Shown one piece after another: positions 1 to 9,475 of a stretch of 14,001 bases of DNA. This DNA comes from CAZLYK01 sp964563495. GTDB lineage: Bacteria; Acidobacteriota; Blastocatellia; RBC074. The notes beneath the pieces are model-generated. The model was given only the letters and a program-made list of their open reading frames with translations, had not been told where the DNA came from and did not search any database. Position numbers and translations under genes: made by a program. The first letter of the stretch is position 1. The number at the start of each line of letters is the position of its first letter. Location of the stretch: positions 1 to 14,001 of the forward strand of contig CAZLYK010000147.1 in NCBI GenBank assembly GCA_964563495.1. Direction: 5' to 3'.

Positions 1-72
1 GGGGCGATGGGGCGATGGGGCGATGGGGCGACGGGGCGACGGGGCGACGGGGCGACGGGGTGACAGGGCGAC
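1..72 (+). repeat. 8-bp G-rich tandem array (left arm, clipped by window start)
   Basis: Nine consecutive 8-bp units are visible, starting at base 1: GGGGCGAT three times, GGGGCGAC four times, then GGGGTGAC and AGGGCGAC. The array probably continues left of the window. The same unit, in the opposite orientation and with the same C/T and G/A variants, recurs at 545-611, so the two arrays can pair across the four-helix-bundle ORF between them. The spaced G4 runs also fit a canonical G-quadruplex pattern on the + strand. Any reading frame through the array is low-complexity (Arg-Gly-Asp rich) and is not regarded as coding. Confidence 0.95.
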
Positions 73-136
73 GGATATTGAGAGTCAGTTAGCGAGGATG
101 TCTCTTTTATTTTTTTTTATTAAAGGAGACTTGGGC

Positions 137-511
137 ATGGAGAAAATAAAAAGTTATAAGGACCTTCGTGTTTATCAAGCATCGATCGAAGCCGCGATGG
201 AGATTTTTGAATTGACCAAGAGCTTCCCATCCGATGAGAAATATTCTTTGGTAGACCAGATGCGCCGTTCTTCACGTTCAGTTTGTGCAAATATTGCGGA
301 AGCCTGGCGTAAGCGGCGATATCAAGCGCATTTCATAAGTAAGCTTAGTGATTCTGAGGGAGAAGCAGAAGAGACCAGGGTTTGGCTGGAGATCGCATTT
401 CGATGCCGGTACTTAAAAACGGAGAAGGCGGCTGAATTGGACGACCGATATGACAAGATACTCAGTCAGCTTGTTTTGATGATCGGTTCTCCACAGAAGT
501 GGACCATCTAA
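137..511 (+). CDS. Four helix bundle protein (S23 / 23S rRNA intervening-sequence protein family)
   Basis: This is a 124-aa protein starting at ATG 137, after the SD-like AAAGGAG at 122-128. The open frame extends upstream to 23, but that part is only translated 8-mer repeat. Recognition rests on family features: an N-terminal YKDLRVYQ-type motif (residues about 6-13), a SLVDQMRRSS.S.CANIAEAW core (about 37-56) and a helical C-terminal half with regularly spaced acidic and hydrophobic residues. The family forms small all-helical, oligomeric bundles. It is known from ORFs inside 23S rRNA intervening sequences and is structurally related to the Avd accessory protein of diversity-generating retroelements. 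The molecular role is unknown. Base composition is visibly AT-richer than the neighbours (for example AAAATAAAAAG near the start, and a poly-T tract at 105-119), which suggests separate ancestry. It is bracketed by inverted 8-mer arrays. The family call is fairly secure and the function is not. Confidence 0.85.
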   Translation: MEKIKSYKDLRVYQASIEAAMEIFELTKSFPSDEKYSLVDQMRRSSRSVCANIAEAWRKRRYQAHFISKLSDSEGEAEETRVWLEIAFRCRYLKTEKAAELDDRYDKILSQLVLMIGSPQKWTI

Positions 512-544
512 ATCAATCAGAGGATTAAATTGAAGGGGGGAAGT

Positions 545-611
545 ATCGCCCCGTCGCCCTGTCACCCCGTCACCCCGTCGCCCCGTCGCCCTGTCGCCCT
601 GTCACCCCGTC
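545..611 (-). repeat. 8-bp tandem array, inverted relative to 1-72 (right arm)
   Basis: Eight units read on the + strand as ATCGCCCC, GTCGCCCT, GTCACCCC, GTCACCCC, GTCGCCCC, GTCGCCCT, GTCGCCCT and GTCACCCC, followed by a partial GTC. On the - strand these are the same GGGGCGAY / GGGGTGAC / AGGGCGAC variants seen at 1-72. The two arrays therefore form imperfect inverted repeats enclosing about 470 bp with the four-helix-bundle ORF. A transcript through 1-611 could fold into a long GC-rich stem with the ORF in the loop. Confidence 0.95.
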
Positions 612-628
612 ATTCTTCCCTTCAGACC

Positions 629-657
629 ATGACGCCGTCGGCAGCCCGTGCTACAAT
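629..657 (+). promoter_or_regulatory. Candidate sigma70-type promoter for the PIN-TRAM/ispDF operon
   Basis: The hexamer TACAAT at 652-657 is a good -10 (5 of 6). ATGACG at 629-634 is a 4-of-6 match to a -35 with a 17-bp spacer. It lies just downstream of the repeat array and about 130 bp before the first operon gene, leaving a leader of roughly 120 nt. The call comes from motif reading only. Confidence 0.5.
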
Positions 658-786
658 TCCCCCGTTTTAGGGACTGCTCCTATTAAAATTATCAACATTT
701 ACCAATCGAACGCGCCGCTCCTTTAATCTCGAATTTATCTCACCCGCGGGAAGACGTTTGCGTTCGAGTCACAGGATTTATGCTAT

Positions 787-1887
<1,101 letters not shown>

Positions 1888-1895
1888 ACCGGTAG

Positions 1896-2591
1896 ATGAA
1901 CATCGCCATCATCCCCGCCGCCGGCAGTGGAGCTCGATTTGGCGGGCAAACACCCAAACAATTCATCGAGATCGCGGGAGCGCCGATCATTATTCACACC
2001 CTGCGCAGATTCGACGCCTGCGAGGAGATCGCCGCGATCGTCGTCGCCTTGCAGGAAGACGAGATCGAGTCTTTCAGAAAGTCGCTCTCGTTATACGGGC
2101 TGAGCAGACCGGTCAAGCTGGTTCCCGGCGGAGCCGAGCGGAGCGATTCGATTCTCAACGCGCTCGAAGCGGTCGTCGACTGGCGGCCTGAAATCGTCGC
2201 CGTCCACGACGCCGTCCGGCCATTTGTCACGAGTGAGCAGATTTCATCGGTGATCTTGCGCGCGCGCCAGGTCGGCGGCGCGATCCTCGCCCTTCCCGCG
2301 ACAGACACGATCAAGGAAGTCGAAGACGGCTTGATCGTCAGAACCATAGACCGGCGCAGGATCTATCGCGCGCAGACGCCCCAGGCCTTCCGGTACGATT
2401 TGTTGTTGCAAGCCAATGCCGCGGCGCGCGCCGACCGGCTGCCTTCGGCCATGACGACCGATGATGCGCTGCTGGTCGAGCGCCTGGGGTTGCCGGTGGC
2501 GATCGTTGAAGGCTCCGCGCACAACATCAAAATCACCACGCCTGAGGATCTGGTTCTGGCGGAAAGACTGTTTGAGCGAGAGGCGTCATGA
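1896..2591 (+). CDS. ispD: 2-C-methyl-D-erythritol 4-phosphate cytidylyltransferase
   Basis: IspD transfers CMP from CTP to MEP, giving CDP-methylerythritol in the cytosolic MEP isoprenoid pathway. The 231-aa length is normal for the family. Motifs visible in order are IIPAAGSGARFG (residues 5-16, with the CTP-binding R14), PKQF (20-23, K21), GGAERSDSILNAL (78-90), HDAVRP (104-109), the DRRR...AQTPQ segment (152-163), TDD (188-190) and NIKITTPEDL (210-219, K212). By analogy with the E. coli enzyme, R14, K21, R153 and K212 are the catalytic or substrate-binding basic residues, and all are present. The start is 8 bp after the PIN-TRAM stop, and the stop overlaps the ispF ATG as ATGA, indicating translational coupling. 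The enzyme appears intact. Confidence 0.97.
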   Translation: MNIAIIPAAGSGARFGGQTPKQFIEIAGAPIIIHTLRRFDACEEIAAIVVALQEDEIESFRKSLSLYGLSRPVKLVPGGAERSDSILNALEAVVDWRPEIVAVHDAVRPFVTSEQISSVILRARQVGGAILALPATDTIKEVEDGLIVRTIDRRRIYRAQTPQAFRYDLLLQANAAARADRLPSAMTTDDALLVERLGLPVAIVEGSAHNIKITTPEDLVLAERLFEREAS

Positions 2592-3079
2592 GCAATTTTC
2601 GGGTCGGTATCGGCAACGATATACACCGGTTGGTCGACGGCCGAAAGCTGGTTCTGGGAGGGGTCGAGATCCCGTTCGAGCGCGGGCTGTTGGGTCATTC
2701 GGATGGTGATAGTCTGAGCCACGCCATCACCGATGCCCTGCTCGGCGCGGCTGGTCTGGGCGATATCGGCACGCACTTCTCCGATAAGGATCCTCGCTGG
2801 GCGGGAATCGACAGCCGGGTCATGCTCTACCACGTCCGCGAGCTGCTGGCCGCGCAAGGGTACAAGATCGCCAACATCGACGCGACGATCCTGGCCGAGC
2901 GGCCGAAAATGACTCCGCACATTCAGGCCATGAAAACCAGACTCGCCGAGGCCATGGGAATTGAGCAGGTGCAGATCAACATCAAAGCCAAGACCAACGA
3001 AGGGCTGGAAGCGATAGGCCGCGGCGAAGCGATTGCCGCCCAAGCCATCGCGCTGATCGTCACCGACACCGGACGCTGA
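2588..3079 (+). CDS. ispF: 2-C-methyl-D-erythritol 2,4-cyclodiphosphate synthase
   Basis: IspF cyclises CDP-ME 2-phosphate to ME-2,4-cyclodiphosphate with release of CMP, two steps after IspD in the MEP pathway. The protein has 163 aa, slightly over the usual ~157-160. The zinc ligands are visible: D11 and H13 in GIGNDIHR, and H45 in the DSLSHAITDALLGA segment. The LGHSDGD loop (35-41), GDIGTHFSDKDP (59-69) and the C-terminal KAKTNE..GAIGRGE-like CDP-binding region (here K-A-K-T-N-E, then I-G-R-G-E) are also present. It is encoded separately from ispD, not as an IspDF fusion. The ATG overlaps the ispD stop and thymidine phosphorylase begins 2 bp after its own stop, so all three probably share one transcript. 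Confidence 0.97.
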   Translation: MSNFRVGIGNDIHRLVDGRKLVLGGVEIPFERGLLGHSDGDSLSHAITDALLGAAGLGDIGTHFSDKDPRWAGIDSRVMLYHVRELLAAQGYKIANIDATILAERPKMTPHIQAMKTRLAEAMGIEQVQINIKAKTNEGLEAIGRGEAIAAQAIALIVTDTGR

Positions 3080-3081
3080 AT

Positions 3082-4383
3082 ATGAGACCTCAGGATTTGA
3101 TCGAAAAAAAGCGGGACGGGGGCGAGCATACGCGCGACGAGATCGCCGCGCTGATTCGCGGTTATACTCACGACGAGATACCCGACTATCAGATGGCGGC
3201 GTGGCTGATGGCGGCTTTTCTGCGTGGAATGAGTGAAGCTGAGACCCAGGTGCTGGTCGAAGAGATGCTCTATTCCGGTGAGGTGCTGACTCACGATTAC
3301 ATCGCCGCGCCGAAGGTCGACAAACATTCGACTGGCGGGGTCGGCGACAAGACCTCGCTCGTCGTCGCACCGGTCGCGGCAGTTTGCGGCGTGGCCGTGC
3401 CGATGATCTCAGGCCGCGCTCTGGCGCACACCGGCGGCACGCTCGATAAGCTCGAAGCCATACCCGGATTCCGCACCGATCTCTCGCTCGAAGAATTTCG
3501 CCGTGTCCTGGCGCGCTGCGGCCTGGCCTTGATCGGCCAGACCAGGGAGATCGCGCCCGCCGATCGCAAGCTTTACGCCCTCCGTGACCTGACGGCTACG
3601 GTGCCTTTTCGCCCCTTTATCTGCGCCTCGATCATGTCCAAGAAACTGGCCGAAGGGATCGACGGGCTGGTGCTGGATGTCAAGTCCGGAAACGGTGCGT
3701 TTATGCGGCAGTTCGACGACGCCAGCAAGTTGGCCGAGATGCTCTCGGCCATCGGCCGCCGCATGGGAAAACGCGTTGCCGCTCTGATCACGGATATGAA
3801 CCAGCCGCTCGGCCGCTGGGTCGGCAATGCGGTCGAGACCTTTGAGGCGATTGAAACTTTGTGCGGCCAAATCGATGGCGATTTCGCCGATCTCTCGCTG
3901 GAGCTGGCGGCTCAAATGTTGGTCGTTGGCCGGGTCACGGATGATCTGGAAGACGCGCGCCGCAGATCGCGCGAGGCGATCGTTTCCGGCTCGGCGCTGG
4001 AGAAATTCCGCGCCGTCATCGAAGCGCAGGGCGGCGACCCTCGTGTTTGTGACGACCCGAAATTGCTGCCGCAGACCGCTTTCAAAAAAACGATCACCGC
4101 CGTCCGCGCGGGTTTTGTCGCCGGAATAGAGACCGATGAGATCGGCCGCGTAGTCATGGATTGGGGAGGCGGCCGAAAGCGACTCGAAGACCCGATCGAT
4201 TACGGCGCCGGTTTGTATCTTCACGCCAAGCTTGGCGAGAGGGTCGAGGCCGGCGATCCGCTGGTCACGGCCTGTTACAACGACGAAGCCAAATTCGAGC
4301 AGATGCAGTCCAGAATCCGCCGGGCTTATCGCCTTGAGGAACACCCGCCCGAGATCCAACCGCTGATCAAAGCGGTTCTTTAA
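3082..4383 (+). CDS. deoA: Thymidine phosphorylase (pyrimidine-nucleoside phosphorylase family)
   Basis: This enzyme reversibly cleaves thymidine or deoxyuridine with phosphate to the base and deoxyribose 1-phosphate (pyrimidine salvage, cytosol). Its 433 aa match the family length. Signatures seen are KHSTGGVGDKTS (81-92, phosphate binding), the SGRALAHTGGTLDKLE signature (110-125), and the base-binding set Y165, R168, S183 and K187 within YALRDLTATV and SIMSKK. The first two glycines of the usual SGRGLGHTGG are alanines here, a mild variation. The residue before ISGR is M108. As I recall the family, Met here is typical of true thymidine phosphorylases and Lys of broader Bacillus-type PyNPs, so thymidine preference is inferred. 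It lies 2 bp after ispF and 31 bp before a nucleoside-type binding lipoprotein, consistent with an uptake-plus-phosphorolysis module. Confidence 0.93.
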   Translation: MRPQDLIEKKRDGGEHTRDEIAALIRGYTHDEIPDYQMAAWLMAAFLRGMSEAETQVLVEEMLYSGEVLTHDYIAAPKVDKHSTGGVGDKTSLVVAPVAAVCGVAVPMISGRALAHTGGTLDKLEAIPGFRTDLSLEEFRRVLARCGLALIGQTREIAPADRKLYALRDLTATVPFRPFICASIMSKKLAEGIDGLVLDVKSGNGAFMRQFDDASKLAEMLSAIGRRMGKRVAALITDMNQPLGRWVGNAVETFEAIETLCGQIDGDFADLSLELAAQMLVVGRVTDDLEDARRRSREAIVSGSALEKFRAVIEAQGGDPRVCDDPKLLPQTAFKKTITAVRAGFVAGIETDEIGRVVMDWGGGRKRLEDPIDYGAGLYLHAKLGERVEAGDPLVTACYNDEAKFEQMQSRIRRAYRLEEHPPEIQPLIKAVL

Positions 4384-4414
4384 CAACATGCCTGAACAGA
4401 GCGAGAGGGAAACC

Positions 4415-5422
4415 ATGAAAAATATCGGCCTGGCGTGCCTGATGGCTATCGCGGGTTTACTGAGCAGCTGCACGACGCGGGATATCGCGGCCGAAGCAGG
4501 TGAGAAACGGACCAAGGTCGGGATCGTCTTCGATATTGGCGGCAAGGATGATCGCTCATTCAACGCCGCGGCCAACGTCGGCATGCAGCGTGCGAAGCTG
4601 GATCTGCCGATCGTTCTTCGCGATGTCGAGCCGGGCGATCCGACCTCGATCGAGCCGGCGGTGCGCGCTTTCGCACAATACGGATACAACCTGATCACCG
4701 GCGTCGGCTTCGCGCAGGGGCCGATCGTCGAACAGGTCGCGGCCGATTACCCTCAATTGCATTTCGTCCTGATCGATGCGAAATCCGATCTCCCCAACGT
4801 CGCCAGCCTGCTCTTCAAAGAGCACGAAGGCTCTTTTCTGGTCGGCATGATTGCGGCCTATCAAAGCCGCTCCGGCAAACTCGGATTCGTCGGTGGAATG
4901 GATATCCCGCTGATTCACAAATTCCTGACCGGGTATGAAGAAGGAGCGCGCTATGTCAACCCGAATATCACGGTCATGAGGAACTTCGTCGGCTACACCG
5001 ACGCCGCCTGGAACAATCCCGGCAAAGGCAGGGAACTGGCCAACTCGCAATTCGAACAGGGCGCCGATTGTATCTTCCAGGCGGCGGGCAATTCCGGGCT
5101 CGGCGTCTTCGACGCCGCTGAGGCTTACAACAAATTCGCGATCGGAGTCGACTCAAATCAAAACTGGGTCAAACCGGGCCACGTTCTGACGAGCATGATC
5201 AAGCGGATAGACAACGCCGTCTACAGCATCGTCCGGGAAGAGGTCGATGGCCGGTTCAAGGGCGGCGTGCATATTTACGGTCTGGAAAACGACGGCGTGG
5301 CTTATGCCCTGGATGACTACAACCGGAACTTGATCCCCGCCTGGGTGATCGAAAAGGTCGAACAGGCCAAACGCGACATCATGGCCGGAAAGATCAGGGT
5401 GACAGACGCTATGGCGAAGTGA
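4415..5422 (+). CDS. BMP/PnrA-type nucleoside ABC transporter substrate-binding lipoprotein
   Basis: This 335-aa lipoprotein starts at ATG 4415, preceded by GAGAGGGA at 4403-4410. An earlier in-frame ATG at 4388 would put nine polar residues before the signal sequence and has no SD. The signal peptide ends in lipobox LSSC with Cys19, so membrane anchoring after export is expected. The mature part is the Bmp/Med/PnrA periplasmic-binding fold: KVGIVFDIGGKDDRSFN (34-50), a QYGYNLITGVG strand (88-98), AAGNSGLG (223-230) and the ligand-site GVDSNQN (244-250). Family members (TmpC/PnrA) bind purine or pyrimidine nucleosides. It is followed 9 bp later by the cognate ATPase and preceded by thymidine phosphorylase, which supports a nucleoside ligand. 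No permease genes are visible nearby. Confidence 0.9.
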   Translation: MKNIGLACLMAIAGLLSSCTTRDIAAEAGEKRTKVGIVFDIGGKDDRSFNAAANVGMQRAKLDLPIVLRDVEPGDPTSIEPAVRAFAQYGYNLITGVGFAQGPIVEQVAADYPQLHFVLIDAKSDLPNVASLLFKEHEGSFLVGMIAAYQSRSGKLGFVGGMDIPLIHKFLTGYEEGARYVNPNITVMRNFVGYTDAAWNNPGKGRELANSQFEQGADCIFQAAGNSGLGVFDAAEAYNKFAIGVDSNQNWVKPGHVLTSMIKRIDNAVYSIVREEVDGRFKGGVHIYGLENDGVAYALDDYNRNLIPAWVIEKVEQAKRDIMAGKIRVTDAMAK

Positions 5423-5431
5423 CCATCCGAA

Positions 5432-6943
5432 ATGAAGACAACCAATATCATAGAGATGCACGCGATCACCAAGCGCTTCGGCGCGGTGATTGCCAACAAC
5501 GCCATCGATCTCTCGATTCCCGCCCGGACGATCCACGCGATCGTCGGCGAGAATGGCGCGGGTAAATCGACGATCATGAAGATCCTTTATGGATTCTACC
5601 GCGCCGATCAGGGAGAGATACGGATCGATGGCGTCTTGCGCGAGATTCGCTCGCCGCAGGACTCGATCGCGCTTGGATTGGGGATGGTCCATCAGCACTT
5701 TATGCTCGTTCCGTCGATGACCGTCCTCGAAAATATCGTGCTCGGGGCTGAACCCGGGTCGATCTTCAAGATCGATTTCCGTGAGGCTCAAGCCGAGATC
5801 AATCGGCTCTCGCGTGAATTCGGGTTCGAGCTCGAGCTTGACAAGCGGATCGAGGAATTGTCGGTCGGACAGCAGCAGCGGGTCGAGGTCCTGAAAGCGC
5901 TCTACCGCGGCGCGCGGATATTGATTCTGGATGAGCCGACCGCCGTCCTCACCCCACAGGAGGTCGAAGAGTTTTTCAAGATCCTGCGGGCGATGCGGGA
6001 GCAGGGCAAGACGATCATCATGATCACCCATAAACTCAATGAGGTGCTGGCGCTCTCGGACAACGTCACGGTCATGCGCGACGGCCGGGTCGTCGGCGAA
6101 AAACGGACAGCAGAGACCAGCGCCGCCGAGCTGGCGCGAATGATGGTCGGCCGCGACGTCCTGCTCGAAGTGGAAAAGAGCCCGACGCAGCCCGGGGATG
6201 TCGTCATGAGCGTCAAAAATCTGGGTCTTGGCTCAAAGCTCGATGACGTCTCATTTGATCTGCGCGCGGGTCAAATAGTCGGGGTCGCCGGCGTCGAGGG
6301 CAACGGCCAGACCGAGTTGATCGAGGTTCTGGCGGGGCTGCGGCGCGCCGACGGCGGAAAGATACTGCTCGATGGGCAAGAGATCAGCCGGCTCTCAGCG
6401 CGCCGGATCAAGGAGTTGGGGATCGCTCACGTTCCGGAAGATCGCCTGCGCCGCGGTCTATTACTCGATTTCAACCTGGCCGACAACCTGATGCTCGGCG
6501 TTCATTACCGCCCTCCGGCAGTCTCTTCGGCGCTTGGGCTGATCGATCAGCGCGCGGTCGCCGATAAGGCCGAAAGATTGCTTCGCGCTTACGATGTCCG
6601 CCCGCCCAATCCAGAATTGATGGCCCGCGTTCTGTCCGGCGGCAATCAGCAGAAACTGATTATCGGTCGAGAGTTCGATCTGAAGCCGAAGCTTCTGCTC
6701 GTCTCGCAGCCGACGCGCGGCGTCGACATCGGCGCAATCGAGTTTATCCACCGCAAACTGATCGAATTGCGAGACGGCGGAACCGCTATCCTGCTCGTCT
6801 CAGCCGAGCTCGAAGAGGTCCTCTCGCTGTCGGATCGGGTACTGGTTATGTATCAGGGCCGGATCGCCGGCGAGGTCGATCCGCTCAGTGTCACCCAGGA
6901 AGAGATAGGGTTGATGATGACGGGTGGAAACAGACGGGGTTGA
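5432..6943 (+). CDS. Nucleoside/sugar-type ABC transporter, double ATP-binding protein
   Basis: This 503-aa protein has two fused ABC domains and is of the RbsA/NupA/YufO type that powers BMP-family nucleoside importers. Domain 1 is complete: Walker A GENGAGKST (39-47), Q-loop Q88, signature LSVGQQQ (143-149), Walker B ILILDEPT (163-170) and switch H200. Domain 2 has a degenerate Walker A (GVEGNGQTE, 287-295, lacking the Lys), an intact LSGGNQQ signature (401-407) and a Walker B in which the DE pair is replaced (LLLVSQPTRG, 421-430). This asymmetry is normal for the family, leaving one canonical ATP site. The ATG at 5432 is 9 bp after the binding-protein stop. Two permeases usually follow such an ATPase. 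Here the next gene is convergent, so the membrane subunits must be elsewhere or lost. Confidence 0.92.
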   Translation: MKTTNIIEMHAITKRFGAVIANNAIDLSIPARTIHAIVGENGAGKSTIMKILYGFYRADQGEIRIDGVLREIRSPQDSIALGLGMVHQHFMLVPSMTVLENIVLGAEPGSIFKIDFREAQAEINRLSREFGFELELDKRIEELSVGQQQRVEVLKALYRGARILILDEPTAVLTPQEVEEFFKILRAMREQGKTIIMITHKLNEVLALSDNVTVMRDGRVVGEKRTAETSAAELARMMVGRDVLLEVEKSPTQPGDVVMSVKNLGLGSKLDDVSFDLRAGQIVGVAGVEGNGQTELIEVLAGLRRADGGKILLDGQEISRLSARRIKELGIAHVPEDRLRRGLLLDFNLADNLMLGVHYRPPAVSSALGLIDQRAVADKAERLLRAYDVRPPNPELMARVLSGGNQQKLIIGREFDLKPKLLLVSQPTRGVDIGAIEFIHRKLIELRDGGTAILLVSAELEEVLSLSDRVLVMYQGRIAGEVDPLSVTQEEIGLMMTGGNRRG

Positions 6944-6966
6944 GAAGATCTATCCGGGACCCTGTC

Positions 6967-7488
6967 CTATTGCAAACGCATCGAGATCAGTGCATCGGTC
7001 AGCCTATCGATCACTCCGACCAGCGACTTTCCGGCATCATCGTAGCGGCCGGCGGTCGCCAACTTTTCGGCGCTCGACGCCGCTTCCGCCGCATAAGAGA
7101 CTTTCAAATATTGCACCTGCAATCGCGGGTTGGCTTGAAAGGTTTTGACCAGATTTTCCAATCCTATCCGCAGACCGTTGATATTCGCCACCAGTGAGTC
7201 CTGGCTCTGTTTATTTTTGGCCGCGAGCGCCGGCGTGACCTGTCCGCTTTTGGCCTGTTCATCGGCTACTTCAAGACTGTTGACGACTTTCCCGTAAATG
7301 TAGAGGAATTTCGAGACATTTTTGATCTGCACCGAGACCAGTAGGGCCTCGGGTCTCATGTCCGGCGCCGGCGGTGCGGGCGCCGGTCGTTTTGAGCCGG
7401 CTCTCTTCTTTTGTCCGAAAGTTGTTGACGGGGTGGCGCAAATCAAGGCGATCGTGCAGATCAGTGCGATAACCGAATAGCGTTTCAA
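6967..7488 (-). CDS. Small secreted helical protein of unknown function
   Basis: This 173-aa reverse-strand ORF initiates at TTG (complement of 7486-7488), five bases after a strong SD, GGAGGT (complement of 7494-7499). The first 25 residues form a clear signal peptide: MKR, then a hydrophobic core rich in Ile/Ala/Leu/Cys, ending STTFG before QKKR. A short basic, Pro/Ala-rich linker (about 26-43) leads into a roughly 130-residue domain predicted mostly helical, with long amphipathic stretches (SVQIKNVSKFLYIYGKVVNS and ASSAEKLATAGRYDDAGKSL). It has no catalytic motif and, after the signal peptide, no cysteine. I do not recognise the family. It is convergent with the ABC gene (23-bp gap) and divergent from the M28 peptidase, so it has its own promoter in 7489-7675. 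Coding potential is supported by the SD and signal peptide. Confidence 0.75.
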   Translation of the reverse strand: MKRYSVIALICTIALICATPSTTFGQKKRAGSKRPAPAPPAPDMRPEALLVSVQIKNVSKFLYIYGKVVNSLEVADEQAKSGQVTPALAAKNKQSQDSLVANINGLRIGLENLVKTFQANPRLQVQYLKVSYAAEAASSAEKLATAGRYDDAGKSLVGVIDRLTDALISMRLQ

Positions 7489-7556
7489 GTGTTACCTCCA
7501 TTCCCGGTCTGAAAAATCTAACCATTTTTAACACCGCAGCCAGCCAACCGCAAGCC

Positions 7557-7591
7557 TCGTCCCCGTCGCCTGGTCGCCCCGTCCCAGCGTC
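7557..7591 (-). repeat. Degenerate 8-mer array remnant
   Basis: About four decayed units read on the + strand as TCGTCCCC, GTCGCCTG, GTCGCCCC and GTCCCAGC, then GTC. They match the CCCC-orientation of the array at 545-611 with substitutions. This lies in the divergent intergenic region between the secreted protein and the M28 peptidase and has no inverted partner nearby. Confidence 0.65.
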
Positions 7592-7606
7592 TATTTTTCC
7601 AGGAAC

Positions 7607-7636
7607 TTGCAAGATCAGGATGTTGCCGATTAGACT
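7607..7636 (+). promoter_or_regulatory. Candidate promoter for the M28 peptidase
   Basis: TTGCAA at 7607-7612 (4 of 6 to a -35) and TAGACT at 7631-7636 (4 of 6 to a -10) are separated by 18 bp, about 40 bp upstream of the peptidase start and its SD (AAGGAGA, 7664-7670). The match is weak, by motif only. Confidence 0.35.
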
Positions 7637-7675
7637 AGCGCTTCCAACCTATCCGAAATCTTTAAGGAGACACCT

Positions 7676-9331
<1,656 letters not shown>

Positions 9332-9349
9332 GGTCTCTGCGATAAAGCG

Positions 9350-9452
9350 AAAATAGACAGGATTAACAGGATTTGACCGGATTAAACAGGATTTTTTCAA
9401 TTGTCTTAAATCCTGTTTAATCCGGTCAAATCCTGTTAATCCTGTCTATTTT
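9350..9452. repeat. Perfect 45-bp inverted repeat (ACAGGATT family)
   Basis: The left arm 9350-9394 and right arm 9408-9452 are exact reverse complements over 45 bp, with a 13-nt loop (TTTCAATTGTCTT). Each arm is itself a series of about 10-bp units: ACAGGATTA, ACAGGATTTG, ACCGGATTAA, ACAGGATTT. Partial copies of the arm occur at 10498-10510 and 13987-14001. It sits between the M28 stop and the hpnH SD (9459-9467). It can form a long hairpin in either strand and could act as a bidirectional terminator or a 5' leader structure for hpnH. Only the structure is directly seen. Confidence 0.97.
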
Positions 9453-9475
9453 CAATTTGGAGAAGGTAGAAAGCC

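Noticed and set aside
23..136. N-terminal extension of the four-helix-bundle ORF through the 8-mer array
   Set aside because: The extension is translated repeat and a poly-T tract; the family N-terminus and an SD point to ATG 137.
4388..4414. Upstream ATG giving a nine-residue longer binding lipoprotein
   Set aside because: It has no SD and would place polar residues before a standard lipoprotein signal; ATG 4415 has a good SD.
2363..4698. Long reverse-strand ORFs opposite ispD/ispF and deoA
   Set aside because: They are mirror frames of well-identified genes in GC-rich DNA with biased composition.
5153..6031. 292-aa reverse-strand ORF opposite the BMP and ABC genes
   Set aside because: It spans two clear + strand genes and their junction, with no family features of its own.
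6290..6730. Degenerate Walker motifs in the second ABC domain as a sign of gene decay
   Set aside because: Asymmetric, partly degenerate second domains are normal in this double-ATPase family.
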